Positions 1 through 5,320 of a DNA stretch of 5,407 nucleotides are shown piece by piece. The first letter of the stretch is position 1; every line of letters starts with the position of its first letter. Source of the DNA: Chloroflexota bacterium (GTDB lineage: Bacteria; Chloroflexota; UBA5177; JANWHV01); assembly GCA_025450375.1 (NCBI GenBank), contig JANWHO010000198.1:1-5407 (forward strand), given 5' to 3'. The notes beneath the pieces were generated by a model. It searched no databases. It was not told the DNA's origin and saw only the letters and a list, made by a program, of their open reading frames with translations. Position numbers and translations under genes: made by a program.

Positions 1-20
1 CTAAACGAGACACGATCAGG

Positions 21-488
21 TCACGGGGCGTGATACTCGCCCCGCCGGCCACCGGACTTGTGCACCAGATGAATCCCCTCGATGCGGACCGCCTGTTCCA
101 CCGCCTTGACCATGTCGTAGACGGTGAGGGCGGCCACGCTTACCGCCGTCAGGGCCTCCATCTCCACCCCGGTCTGGGCGTTGGTGCGCACGGTGGCGCG
201 GATGCGCAAGTCGTCGTCGTTCCAGGTGAACTCGAGCGACACGCCGCTCAGCGGTAAGGGATGGCAGAGCGGAATCAGGGTTGAGGTGGACTTGGCCCCC
301 ATCACGCCCGCAACTTGAGCAACCGCCAAGACGTCGCCCTTCTTGACCGTACCAGCGAGAACGGCCTTCGCCGCCACCGGCCCCAGGCGCACGGTGGCCT
401 CGGCGGTCGCCTCGCGGGTGGTAACCGGCTTCTCCGAGACGTCCACCATCCGGGCCCGTCCCGATTCGTCCAGATGAGTCAGCGACAT
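21..488 (-). CDS. moaC: Cyclic pyranopterin monophosphate synthase MoaC
   Basis: MoaC catalyses the second half of the first step of molybdenum cofactor synthesis, turning the MoaA product 3',8-cyclo-7,8-dihydro-GTP into cyclic pyranopterin monophosphate in the cytosol. The 155-residue length fits the family (E. coli 161). Visible family blocks are LIPLCHPL (71-78), [10 protein letters not shown] (106-115), TVYDMVKA (122-129) and KSGG (144-147). By alignment with E. coli MoaC from memory, K50, H76, E109, E111, D125 and K128 match active-site K51, H77, E112, E114, D128 and K131, so the enzyme looks intact. The ATG start overlaps the stop of the upstream hydrolase by one base (TGATG) and has a strong GGAGGT six bases before it, inside the hydrolase's last codons. 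It is the last complete gene of the leftward operon. No other Moco gene is visible, although one could lie beyond position 1. A 7-bp hairpin ends immediately before the TGA stop. Identification is very secure. Confidence 0.97.
   Translation of the reverse strand: MSLTHLDESGRARMVDVSEKPVTTREATAEATVRLGPVAAKAVLAGTVKKGDVLAVAQVAGVMGAKSTSTLIPLCHPLPLSGVSLEFTWNDDDLRIRATVRTNAQTGVEMEALTAVSVAALTVYDMVKAVEQAVRIEGIHLVHKSGGRRGEYHAP
24..44 (-). repeat. 7-bp hairpin just before the moaC stop codon
   Basis: Arms CGGGGCG (24-30) and CGCCCCG (38-44) with a 7-nt loop. In the transcript the stem abuts the TGA stop at 23-21. No T-run follows at once, so a terminator call is not supported; the remaining 20 bases to the window edge hold no recognisable gene. 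Confidence 0.4.
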
Positions 489-1249
489 CAGTCAACCTCC
501 AGCCGTAGGCCGTCATAGGCCAGAAAAACGTTCTCCGGTAAGGTGGGTTCCACCTCCGCGTGCAAGGTGGTATGGGTAAGGTGGGTGAAGTAGGTGCGCC
601 GTGGGCTAAGGCGGCGCACAATATCCAGGGCCTGGGCAAAGTTAAAGTGGGTAGGGTGCGGTTCCGCGCGCAAGGCGTCGAGAATCAGGGTATCCAGTCC
701 TTCCAGTAACCGCATCGATTCCTCGGGAATGTTGTTGGTGTCGGTGACGTAGGCGAAACGGCCAAAGCGGAAGGCCAGAACCGGCGTGTTCCCGTGCCAT
801 ACCGGCACCGGCAGAATCATTTGCCCGTAGAGTTCGAATGGGCCGTCAATCAGATGCAGTTCGAGCGACGGGATGCCGCCGCCCACGAACTGATGGGCGA
901 AGATATAGGGGAAGCGCTCCCGCAGATCGTGGAGCACTCTCGGAGCCCCGTACACCGGAACCGGGCCGCCAATCCGCTCGTTGAAGCGGCGCAGATCGTC
1001 CACCCCATGCATGTGATCCGCGTGCTCATGGGTGTAGAGCACACTGTCGATATGGGAGATATGGTTGGCCACCAACTGCAACCGGAGCTCGGGGCTGGTA
1101 TCGATCAGGATATTGCGGTCGCCGATCCCTACCACGATGGAGGGCCGGCTGCGCGTATCCCGTGGGTCGCTTGAGGTACACACTCGGCATTCACAGCCGA
1201 TCATCGGCACCCCGTGACTGGTGCCGCTCCCCAGAACCGTGATCTTCAC
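488..1249 (-). CDS. PhnP-like metallo-beta-lactamase-fold hydrolase
   Basis: This is a 253-residue metal-dependent hydrolase of the MBL superfamily, closest in layout to PhnP/COG1235 phosphodiesterases. The metal-binding motif THEHADH lies at 73-79 (H74, H76, D78, H79). Other probable ligands are H152 (WHGN), D170 (VTDTN) and a late histidine in the FTHLTH segment (221-226). An N-terminal block of three cysteines, C19, C21 and C24, followed by SSDPRD matches the structural zinc site that E. coli PhnP builds from three cysteines and a distal histidine. PhnP opens 5-phosphoribosyl 1,2-cyclic phosphate; whether this homologue uses that substrate is unknown, since no phn genes are visible and the subfamily is used in several pathways. 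The start is GTG, chosen because the protein opens directly with the usual first strand ([14 protein letters not shown]) and because GTGA overlaps the pfkB stop by 4 nt. No strong Shine-Dalgarno is present, and a small hairpin covers the start, which suggests dependence on coupling to pfkB translation. Family is certain, substrate is not. Confidence 0.93.
   Translation of the reverse strand: MKITVLGSGTSHGVPMIGCECRVCTSSDPRDTRSRPSIVVGIGDRNILIDTSPELRLQLVANHISHIDSVLYTHEHADHMHGVDDLRRFNERIGGPVPVYGAPRVLHDLRERFPYIFAHQFVGGGIPSLELHLIDGPFELYGQMILPVPVWHGNTPVLAFRFGRFAYVTDTNNIPEESMRLLEGLDTLILDALRAEPHPTHFNFAQALDIVRRLSPRRTYFTHLTHTTLHAEVEPTLPENVFLAYDGLRLEVD
495..500 (-). promoter_or_regulatory. Strong Shine-Dalgarno of moaC inside the hydrolase gene
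   Basis: GGAGGT on the minus strand, six bases before the moaC ATG, lies within the last codons of the upstream hydrolase. It fixes the moaC start at 488 and means moaC can be initiated independently as well as by reinitiation at the TGATG overlap. Confidence 0.8.
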
Positions 1250-2196
1250 GGGGAGCCAATCCCCGCCGCGCGCAGGGCGGCCTCGCGGGTGGGCGTCCCC
1301 TCCATCGGACCCAGCCGGGTGACCGCGCAGCCGCCCATGGTGTTGGCCAGACGGAGCAGATCGGCGGGGGCCAGACCACGCAGCAGGCCGTAGGCGACCC
1401 CGGCGGCGAAGGCGTCTCCCGCCCCGGTGGGATCTCGTTCCTCCCGCGGCTCGGTAGCCATGTCGATCCTTTGACCGGGGCTACACAGCGTACTCCCACC
1501 CATCCCTCGCTTGAGGATAACCAGGGCCACCCCACGATCGAGCAGCGATTGGACTCCCGTTTCCAGGTCATTGAGCCCAGTCAGCAGGCGAAGCTCGTCT
1601 TCGGACGGCAAAACCACGTCCGTGAGGGCCTGAATAGGCTCGGCTACCTCTTGCACCGAGGCGCCGCCCAGCAACTCCGGGCGTAAATTGGGGTCGAAAC
1701 TGACCCGCGCTCCCGCTTGCTTCCCCAGGGTGGCGGCGCGGACGCAGGCCGCGTGCCAGGCCGGTCCGCTGGCCAGGGTCGAGCCGGTGATGTGGACCAG
1801 ACGGGCAGCCGCGAAATAGGACTCATCCAGGGGCGGAACCTGCCCGGCCGCCGCATCCTTGATATGGAACAAGAAGTCGCGGCCCCCATCGGCCCGGTAG
1901 GTAACGAAGGCGGTACCGGTGGTGCGAGTGGGATCGGTAACCAGGCGCGAGAGATCTACCCCGTCTCGGCCCAGGCGGGCGCGGAACATGCGCCCAAAGG
2001 CATCATTTCCCACCGTCCCGATGAACCCAGTAGAGAGCCCCAGGCGGCCACAGCCGTCGGCGAAGTTGGCGGGGGCGCCACTGGCGAACGGGCCCTCGAA
2101 GGGGCCGGCGGTCTCCAACGATACCCCAACCACGGGGCGCATGAATTCGGCCAGCGCCTCGCCGAGGGCGATGACCTCAGGGCCGCCGTTGATCAT
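1246..2196 (-). CDS. PfkB-family carbohydrate kinase (ribokinase fold)
   Basis: A cytosolic ATP-dependent sugar kinase of 316 residues, a normal length for the family. The first PfkB signature region spans about 39-70, with GAPANFA (40-46) and FIGTVGNDAFG (58-68). The second signature, DPTGAGDAFAAG, is at 255-266, with D261 as catalytic base and G258-A259-G260 as the anion hole. SFDPNLRPEL (166-175) is common in 2-keto-3-deoxygluconate kinase and fructokinase-like branches, so a keto-sugar or sugar-acid substrate is a reasonable guess, but substrate cannot be read from sequence in this family. The ATG start overlaps the fakB stop by 4 nt (ATGA), and an AAGGAG at 2207-2212 lies 10 bases upstream. 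It overlaps the hydrolase gene downstream by 4 nt. No sugar transporter or sugar-pathway gene is adjacent, so context does not narrow the substrate. Confidence 0.95.
   Translation of the reverse strand: MINGGPEVIALGEALAEFMRPVVGVSLETAGPFEGPFASGAPANFADGCGRLGLSTGFIGTVGNDAFGRMFRARLGRDGVDLSRLVTDPTRTTGTAFVTYRADGGRDFLFHIKDAAAGQVPPLDESYFAAARLVHITGSTLASGPAWHAACVRAATLGKQAGARVSFDPNLRPELLGGASVQEVAEPIQALTDVVLPSEDELRLLTGLNDLETGVQSLLDRGVALVILKRGMGGSTLCSPGQRIDMATEPREERDPTGAGDAFAAGVAYGLLRGLAPADLLRLANTMGGCAVTRLGPMEGTPTREAALRAAGIGSP
1249..1265 (-). repeat. Small hairpin covering the GTG start of the hydrolase gene
   Basis: Perfect 6-bp arms (CGGGGA 1249-1254, TCCCCG 1260-1265, + strand) around a 5-nt loop. In the leftward mRNA the 3' arm takes in the first G of the GTG start, and the 5' arm contains GGGGA, the only purine tract that could act as a Shine-Dalgarno. 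Ribosomes finishing pfkB would melt it, which fits translational coupling. Confidence 0.5.
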
Positions 2197-3044
2197 GGAC
2201 GCACCGCTCCTTCAGCCTGCACTCCCACGAAGCCGATTGTCCCGGCGCCGGCATGGGTGCCGATCACCGCCCCGAGGGTATCAATATCCAGGGTACCCTG
2301 GACGAATGGCTGGAGCAACGCCGCGAGCTGCGCGGCCACCTGGGGCGCGTTGGCGTGCATGACATGGACCTCGGCCAGTGGGGCCCGATCTCTGGCGAGA
2401 TTGGCCATCTCCTGCAAGGCGCGGGCGGTAGTGCGGGCCCGCTGCCGTGGGGTCACCAGCCCATCCTCGATCACCAGGAGCGGCATGATATTCAGGAGAG
2501 TACCGATCATGCTCTGAGCCCGCCCGATCCGTCCTCCCCGCTGCACATGGGTCATGCTGTCCAGCATGAAGATGACGAAGACCCGTGTTCGCAGGGCCTC
2601 GATGGCGTCCAGGATTGCCTCAACGGGTCGCCCATCCGCCGCCATCCGCGCGGCGGCCAGGACGTACATCCCCTCGGCCATGGAGGCGGTAAGCGTGTCC
2701 ACCAGATGAACGCGGGCGTCAGGCACGTTGGCGGCGGCGAGGGTGGCCGCGTTGAAGGTACCGCTCAACTTGGACGAGAGATGGATGGAGATGATCTCCG
2801 CGCCCTGGCCGGAGAGATCGCGATAGACCTCCTCGAAGCGGCCGACCGAGGGCTGCGAGGTACGGGGGAAATTGGGATCACTGGCCAGCAGCGCATAGAA
2901 CTGGCTCGCCGTGAGATCCTCCCGCTCGACATAGCTCTTGGACCCAAATTGCACCGACAAGGGTACAATGGTGATTCCCAGCGCGTCCGCCGCGGCGGCG
3001 GGAATGTCGGAGGCGCTATCGGTCACGATACGTACCTCGCCCAT
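2193..3044 (-). CDS. DegV-family fatty-acid-binding protein (FakB subunit)
   Basis: FakB proteins bind a free fatty acid and present its carboxyl group to FakA for phosphorylation; the resulting acyl-phosphate goes to PlsX/PlsY for phospholipid synthesis. The protein has 283 residues, the usual DegV size. Family motifs in order are TDSASD (8-13), PRTSQPS (60-66), HLSSKLSGTFNAA (88-100), RGGRIGRAQ (169-177) and IGTHAGAGTIGF (261-272). T62, S94, R172 and H264 fall where the FakB family keeps its fatty-acid carboxylate and FakA-contact residues. The gene lies 20 nt after fakA, supporting a dedicated FakA-FakB pair. The ATG is preceded by AAGGAG at 3057-3062, 12 bases away, just after the TAATAA end of fakA. 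Fatty-acid chain preference cannot be predicted. A 16-bp perfect DNA palindrome (2287-2302) lies near the 3' end of the gene. Identification as DegV is certain; the FakB role is inferred from family and context. Confidence 0.96.
   Translation of the reverse strand: MGEVRIVTDSASDIPAAAADALGITIVPLSVQFGSKSYVEREDLTASQFYALLASDPNFPRTSQPSVGRFEEVYRDLSGQGAEIISIHLSSKLSGTFNAATLAAANVPDARVHLVDTLTASMAEGMYVLAAARMAADGRPVEAILDAIEALRTRVFVIFMLDSMTHVQRGGRIGRAQSMIGTLLNIMPLLVIEDGLVTPRQRARTTARALQEMANLARDRAPLAEVHVMHANAPQVAAQLAALLQPFVQGTLDIDTLGAVIGTHAGAGTIGFVGVQAEGAVRP
2287..2302. repeat. 16-bp perfect palindrome in the fakB coding region
   Basis: TCCAGGGTACCCTGGA is its own reverse complement with no spacer. It covers roughly FakB codons 248-253. 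With no loop it suits a DNA dyad better than an RNA hairpin. It may be chance. Confidence 0.7.
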
Positions 3045-3064
3045 TGGCCGGCCTAGCTCCTTTA

Positions 3065-4729
3065 TTACTCCACCGACAGCACGAAATGGTAGTGCGCCTG
3101 CTCGCCAACCTGTGGCTCAACTTGCAGGCTCGGGTAGGTAGCCTGGAGGAAGGCGAGCAACTCAGCGTTCTGGGCATCAGTGGCATCTCGTCCCCGGTAG
3201 AGAGTCGCCACTTCATAGTGATCGGCAGGCATGCGGGCCAGGAGATCAGCCAGTACGGGCCGGGCTCCGGAGCCGGATGTGACCAGATCGCCATCCAACA
3301 AACCCAGGGTGTCGCCCGTATGCACGCACAAACCATCGATCTCCGCGTCCCGCACCGCGATAGTCAGTTCGGCGGTGCGGACGTGACGGGCCGCCTCGTC
3401 CATCTCGGCCAGGATCTGGGTAGGTGTCTGATCAAACCGTACCGCCAGGAGGGCCGCGATTCCCTGGGGAACCGTCCGGGTGGGGAGGACATGGGTGGTT
3501 TTGCCGCTCAGGCCCGCGGCCTGCTGGGCGGTGAGCAGCACGTTTTTGTTATTCGGCAGCACCACCACCTCGGACTGAGGACAGCGCGCCACGGCGTCGA
3601 GGATCTCCTCGGTGGAGGGATTCATGCTCTGGCCGCCCGCCACCACGACGGCCCCCAAGCTCTCGAAGAGGGCGCCGAACCCCGTCCCTGGGGCCACCGC
3701 GACGATGCCGACCGGGAGCGGGTCGCCGCTCCCGGTCGGCGCGGCGACCGGCCGCTCACCCGCGAACTCCTCGAACTGCTCACTCATGTCCTGGATCTTC
3801 ACCCGGCGCAGGCGACCGAGGCCGGCGGCATACGACAGGGCGCTTCCCGGATCCTGGGTGTGAATATGGACGCGCAGCAGGTCATCCCCGCCCACCACCA
3901 ACAACGAATCGCCGAATTCAGCCAGGGCGGCACGGGTGGACTGCTCATCGAGTTCACTCCCCGCGATCAGGAACTCGGTGCAATAGCCGTAGCCGCCTTC
4001 GAAGTGATCCAACCGGGCGTGCAGGTCGGAGAACGCCCGACTGGCGGCGGGAGTCTCGGACACCTCGGACGATGCGGGGGAAGGGGCCATGGTTTTCCCC
4101 TGGAGATGGCGGAGGGCGCCCTCAAGGAGGTAGAGATAGCCGCTGCCGCCCGCGTCCACCACGCCCGCCTGTTGGAGGGCCGGGAGTTGATTTTGAGTTT
4201 CCGCCAGGGCAAACCGCCCGGCATGTAGCGCCCGGTCGAGAATGAAGGTACAGTCGGGCCGCTCGGCCGCCGCGCGCACCGCCTCCTCGGCGACCACTCG
4301 AGCCACCGTCAACACTGTCCCCTCGACCGGGCGCATGACCGCCCGATAGGCGGTGTTGCTCGCCTCCTGAAGGGCCAGCGCCAGCGCGGCAGGAGTGAGC
4401 ACGGGGGAGGCGCCAAGAGAGTGAGAAAAGCCTCGCAGCAACTGGGAGAGGATAACGCCGGAGTTCCCGCGGGCCCCCATCAGTGCCCCATGGGCAAGCG
4501 CGGCGGCCAGAGCGCCCGCGCTTACTTCGTCGCCCTTTGCCGCCTCGGCCGCGGCGGCCCGCATGGTCTCCGACATGTTGGAACCGGTATCGCCATCGGG
4601 GACTGGGTAGACGTTGAGGGCGTCCACCTCATGGGCATGAGCCAGCAGCCAGGCCGCGGCCGCATCCACGACGGCCCGCAAACGGCGCCCATCGCAGCGC
4701 GCGGGGGCGGCCTCCTCGGAACCCTTCAT
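3065..4729 (-). CDS. fakA: Fatty acid kinase catalytic subunit, DAK2/YloV type (FakA)
   Basis: FakA transfers phosphate from ATP to a fatty acid held by FakB. At 554 residues it matches the usual three-domain length. The N-terminal DAK2 domain (about 12-210) has NVYPVPDGDTGSNM (39-52), with D45 and D47 as probable Mg-ATP ligands, GARGNSGVILSQ (86-97), PVEGTVLTV (134-142) and DAGGSGYLYLLEG (192-204). A Pro/Ser-rich linker (211-232) leads to the middle domain, with GYGYCTEFLI (246-255) and LLRVHIHT (284-291); C250, H288 and H290 correspond to the zinc/active-site cysteine and histidines described for FakA. A short linker at about 325-340 precedes the FakB-binding C-terminal domain (APGTGFGALFESLGA, 346-360; PNNKNV, 392-397). 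All expected motifs are present. The start lies 18 nt after the asp23-like stop and lacks a clear Shine-Dalgarno, but residues from C12 onward align with the family's N-terminus, so ATG 4729 fits. It differs from dihydroxyacetone kinase DhaL by the two additional domains. A strong inverted repeat (3707-3740) underlies the second linker. Confidence 0.96.
   Translation of the reverse strand: MKGSEEAAPARCDGRRLRAVVDAAAAWLLAHAHEVDALNVYPVPDGDTGSNMSETMRAAAAEAAKGDEVSAGALAAALAHGALMGARGNSGVILSQLLRGFSHSLGASPVLTPAALALALQEASNTAYRAVMRPVEGTVLTVARVVAEEAVRAAAERPDCTFILDRALHAGRFALAETQNQLPALQQAGVVDAGGSGYLYLLEGALRHLQGKTMAPSPASSEVSETPAASRAFSDLHARLDHFEGGYGYCTEFLIAGSELDEQSTRAALAEFGDSLLVVGGDDLLRVHIHTQDPGSALSYAAGLGRLRRVKIQDMSEQFEEFAGERPVAAPTGSGDPLPVGIVAVAPGTGFGALFESLGAVVVAGGQSMNPSTEEILDAVARCPQSEVVVLPNNKNVLLTAQQAAGLSGKTTHVLPTRTVPQGIAALLAVRFDQTPTQILAEMDEAARHVRTAELTIAVRDAEIDGLCVHTGDTLGLLDGDLVTSGSGARPVLADLLARMPADHYEVATLYRGRDATDAQNAELLAFLQATYPSLQVEPQVGEQAHYHFVLSVE
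3707..3740. repeat. 14-bp perfect inverted repeat in the fakA interdomain linker
   Basis: Arms GCCGACCGGGAGCG (3707-3720) and CGCTCCCGGTCGGC (3727-3740) are perfectly complementary around a 6-nt loop (3721-3726). The element spans FakA codons 330-341, a Gly/Pro/Ser-containing stretch between the middle domain and the C-terminal domain. In the mRNA it would form a very GC-rich hairpin. No T-run follows on either strand, so it is not a classical intrinsic terminator. Possible roles are a translational pause between domains or a REP-like palindrome tolerated in a linker. Confidence 0.85.
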
Positions 4730-4747
4730 GCCAGGCGGTCCGGCGCG

Positions 4748-5128
4748 CTAGCCACTGAGCCTTAACCCCTGAACATTCACGTTCACGCGCACGGCGGAGG
4801 AGCCAAGCATCCGGCGCAGGGTTTCCCCGACCGCGTGCATCACATTATGCGCTACCTCGGAAATGCGGGTGCCGTATTCGATCACCACGTACACGTCAAC
4901 CACGACCTCATTCCCCCGCATCGACACGATAATGCCGTGCGCGTAGGCATGATCCTCGAGCACGACGGCCCGGCCATGTTTGAGCTTCCGACCCGCTATT
5001 CCGACCACCCCATAACATTCGAGTACCACCCGGCTCGCCGCCATGGAGATTGCCTTGGGCGAGACCTCGATCCGGCCAGGCTTCCGATCCAGTTCGATTG
5101 CCTCGTCGTCCACCAGTCCCTCTCCCAT
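4748..5128 (-). CDS. Asp23/Gls24-family (DUF322) protein
   Basis: A small Asp23/Gls24 domain protein, 126 residues from the preferred start. The core runs from GRIEVSPKAI through VVVDVYVVIEYGTRISEVAHNVMHAV to the C-terminal VRVNVNVQGLRL, the usual conserved stretches. There is no signal peptide or membrane segment. The family includes the membrane-associated Asp23 of staphylococci and YloU of Bacillus, which sits directly before yloV/fakA just as here; its biochemical role is unsettled. Start choice is uncertain. ATG 5128 opens with MGEGLVDDE. The frame is open back to ATG 5182 (18 more residues, MWHLTRYTKG...), but those residues look unlike the family and lie on the dyad-rich region. GTG 5113 has the best upstream purine tract (GGAGAGGG about five bases before it) and would give about 121 residues. 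None has a strong Shine-Dalgarno except 5113. It is the promoter-proximal gene of the leftward operon, 18 nt before fakA. Confidence 0.9.
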   Translation of the reverse strand: MGEGLVDDEAIELDRKPGRIEVSPKAISMAASRVVLECYGVVGIAGRKLKHGRAVVLEDHAYAHGIIVSMRGNEVVVDVYVVIEYGTRISEVAHNVMHAVGETLRRMLGSSAVRVNVNVQGLRLSG

Positions 5129-5158
5129 GTGCCGAATGCCCGCCAGGTTCGCGCCTTT

Positions 5159-5164
5159 AGTATA
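5159..5164 (-). promoter_or_regulatory. Possible -10 box TATACT for the leftward operon
   Basis: TATACT on the minus strand matches five of six bases of the sigma-70 type -10 box. Transcription would begin near 5152, about 24 nt before ATG 5128, excluding the longer start at 5182. No recognisable -35 box lies 16-18 bases upstream and there is no extended -10, so this is weak. It lies in the 5-base insert of one dyad arm. If the region is instead a transcribed leader, the true promoter must lie further right; a poor CATAAA at 5277-5282 is one option. Confidence 0.2.
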
Positions 5165-5233
5165 GCGGGTTAGGTGCCACATGCCGCTAAAGGGTTGGTC
5201 TTTCAGCTTGCATTAAGCTGGACCCACGTATCC

Positions 5234-5239
5234 TATAGT
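5234..5239 (+). promoter_or_regulatory. Possible -10 box TATAGT for the rightward partial gene
   Basis: TATAGT on the + strand matches five of six -10 consensus bases and lies about 80 bases before ATG 5321. The nearest -35-like hexamer, TTGCAT at 5208-5213, gives a 20-base spacer, longer than usual, and matches only half the consensus. This is a weak candidate. Confidence 0.18.
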
Positions 5240-5308
5240 CAGAACCTGGTCCGCGTCGCACAATGAGGTACACGTTCTTTATGGGCGCACGGTGGCCGGG
5301 AGAACAGC

Positions 5309-5314
5309 GGAGGT
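5309..5314 (+). promoter_or_regulatory. Shine-Dalgarno GGAGGT for the rightward partial gene
   Basis: A full GGAGGT with six bases before ATG 5321. It is one of the two best ribosome binding sites in the window and favours this frame over the two competing open frames at the right edge. Confidence 0.5.
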
Positions 5315-5320
5315 GTTTGG

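Larger units (their letters stand above)
5143..5249 (-). promoter_or_regulatory. Candidate structured leader or dyad-rich operator region before asp23-fakA
   Basis: Three nested inverted repeats fill this stretch, read on the + strand. The outer arms are CCAGGTTC (5143-5150) and GAACCTGG (5242-5249), a perfect 8-bp match. Inside lies a 10-bp match, CCGCTAAAGG (5184-5193), against a left arm split by five extra bases (CCTTTA 5154-5159 and GCGG 5165-5168). Next comes a hairpin with CAGCTT (5204-5209) and AAGCTG (5215-5220), extended by GGTC (5197-5200) and GACC (5221-5224) after a 3-nt bulge. Together they would fold as a closed three-way junction. In the leftward transcript the structure would end 14 nt before ATG 5128, as a 5' leader of the operon. 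I match it to no known riboswitch class. It could instead be protein-binding DNA, or belong to the rightward transcript. The pairing is directly visible; function is inferred. Confidence 0.35.

Noticed and set aside
1..20. Possible start of another leftward gene (GTG at 13-11)
   Set aside because: Only four codons are visible and there is no Shine-Dalgarno.
1717..2517. Rightward open frames opposite pfkB and fakB
   Set aside because: High GC keeps antisense frames open. The translations are Gly/Arg-rich without motifs and overlap clear PfkB and DegV genes.
2987..2998. 12-bp palindrome of CCG/CGG units
   Set aside because: It comes from a run of alanine codons at the fakB N-terminus; codon bias explains it.
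4077..4101. 6-bp inverted repeat in the first FakA linker
   Set aside because: Short arms with a 12-nt loop are at chance level for this base composition, unlike the 14-bp repeat in the second linker.
3044..4228. Long rightward open frame of 394 codons opposite fakA
   Set aside because: It is the antisense shadow of fakA. The leftward frame has complete family motifs over 554 residues, while the rightward translation shows no recognisable domain.
5169..5175. GTTAGGT resembling an integron attC core (GTTRRRY)
   Set aside because: There is no matching inverse core or paired attC architecture and no integrase or cassette; seven degenerate bases are expected by chance.
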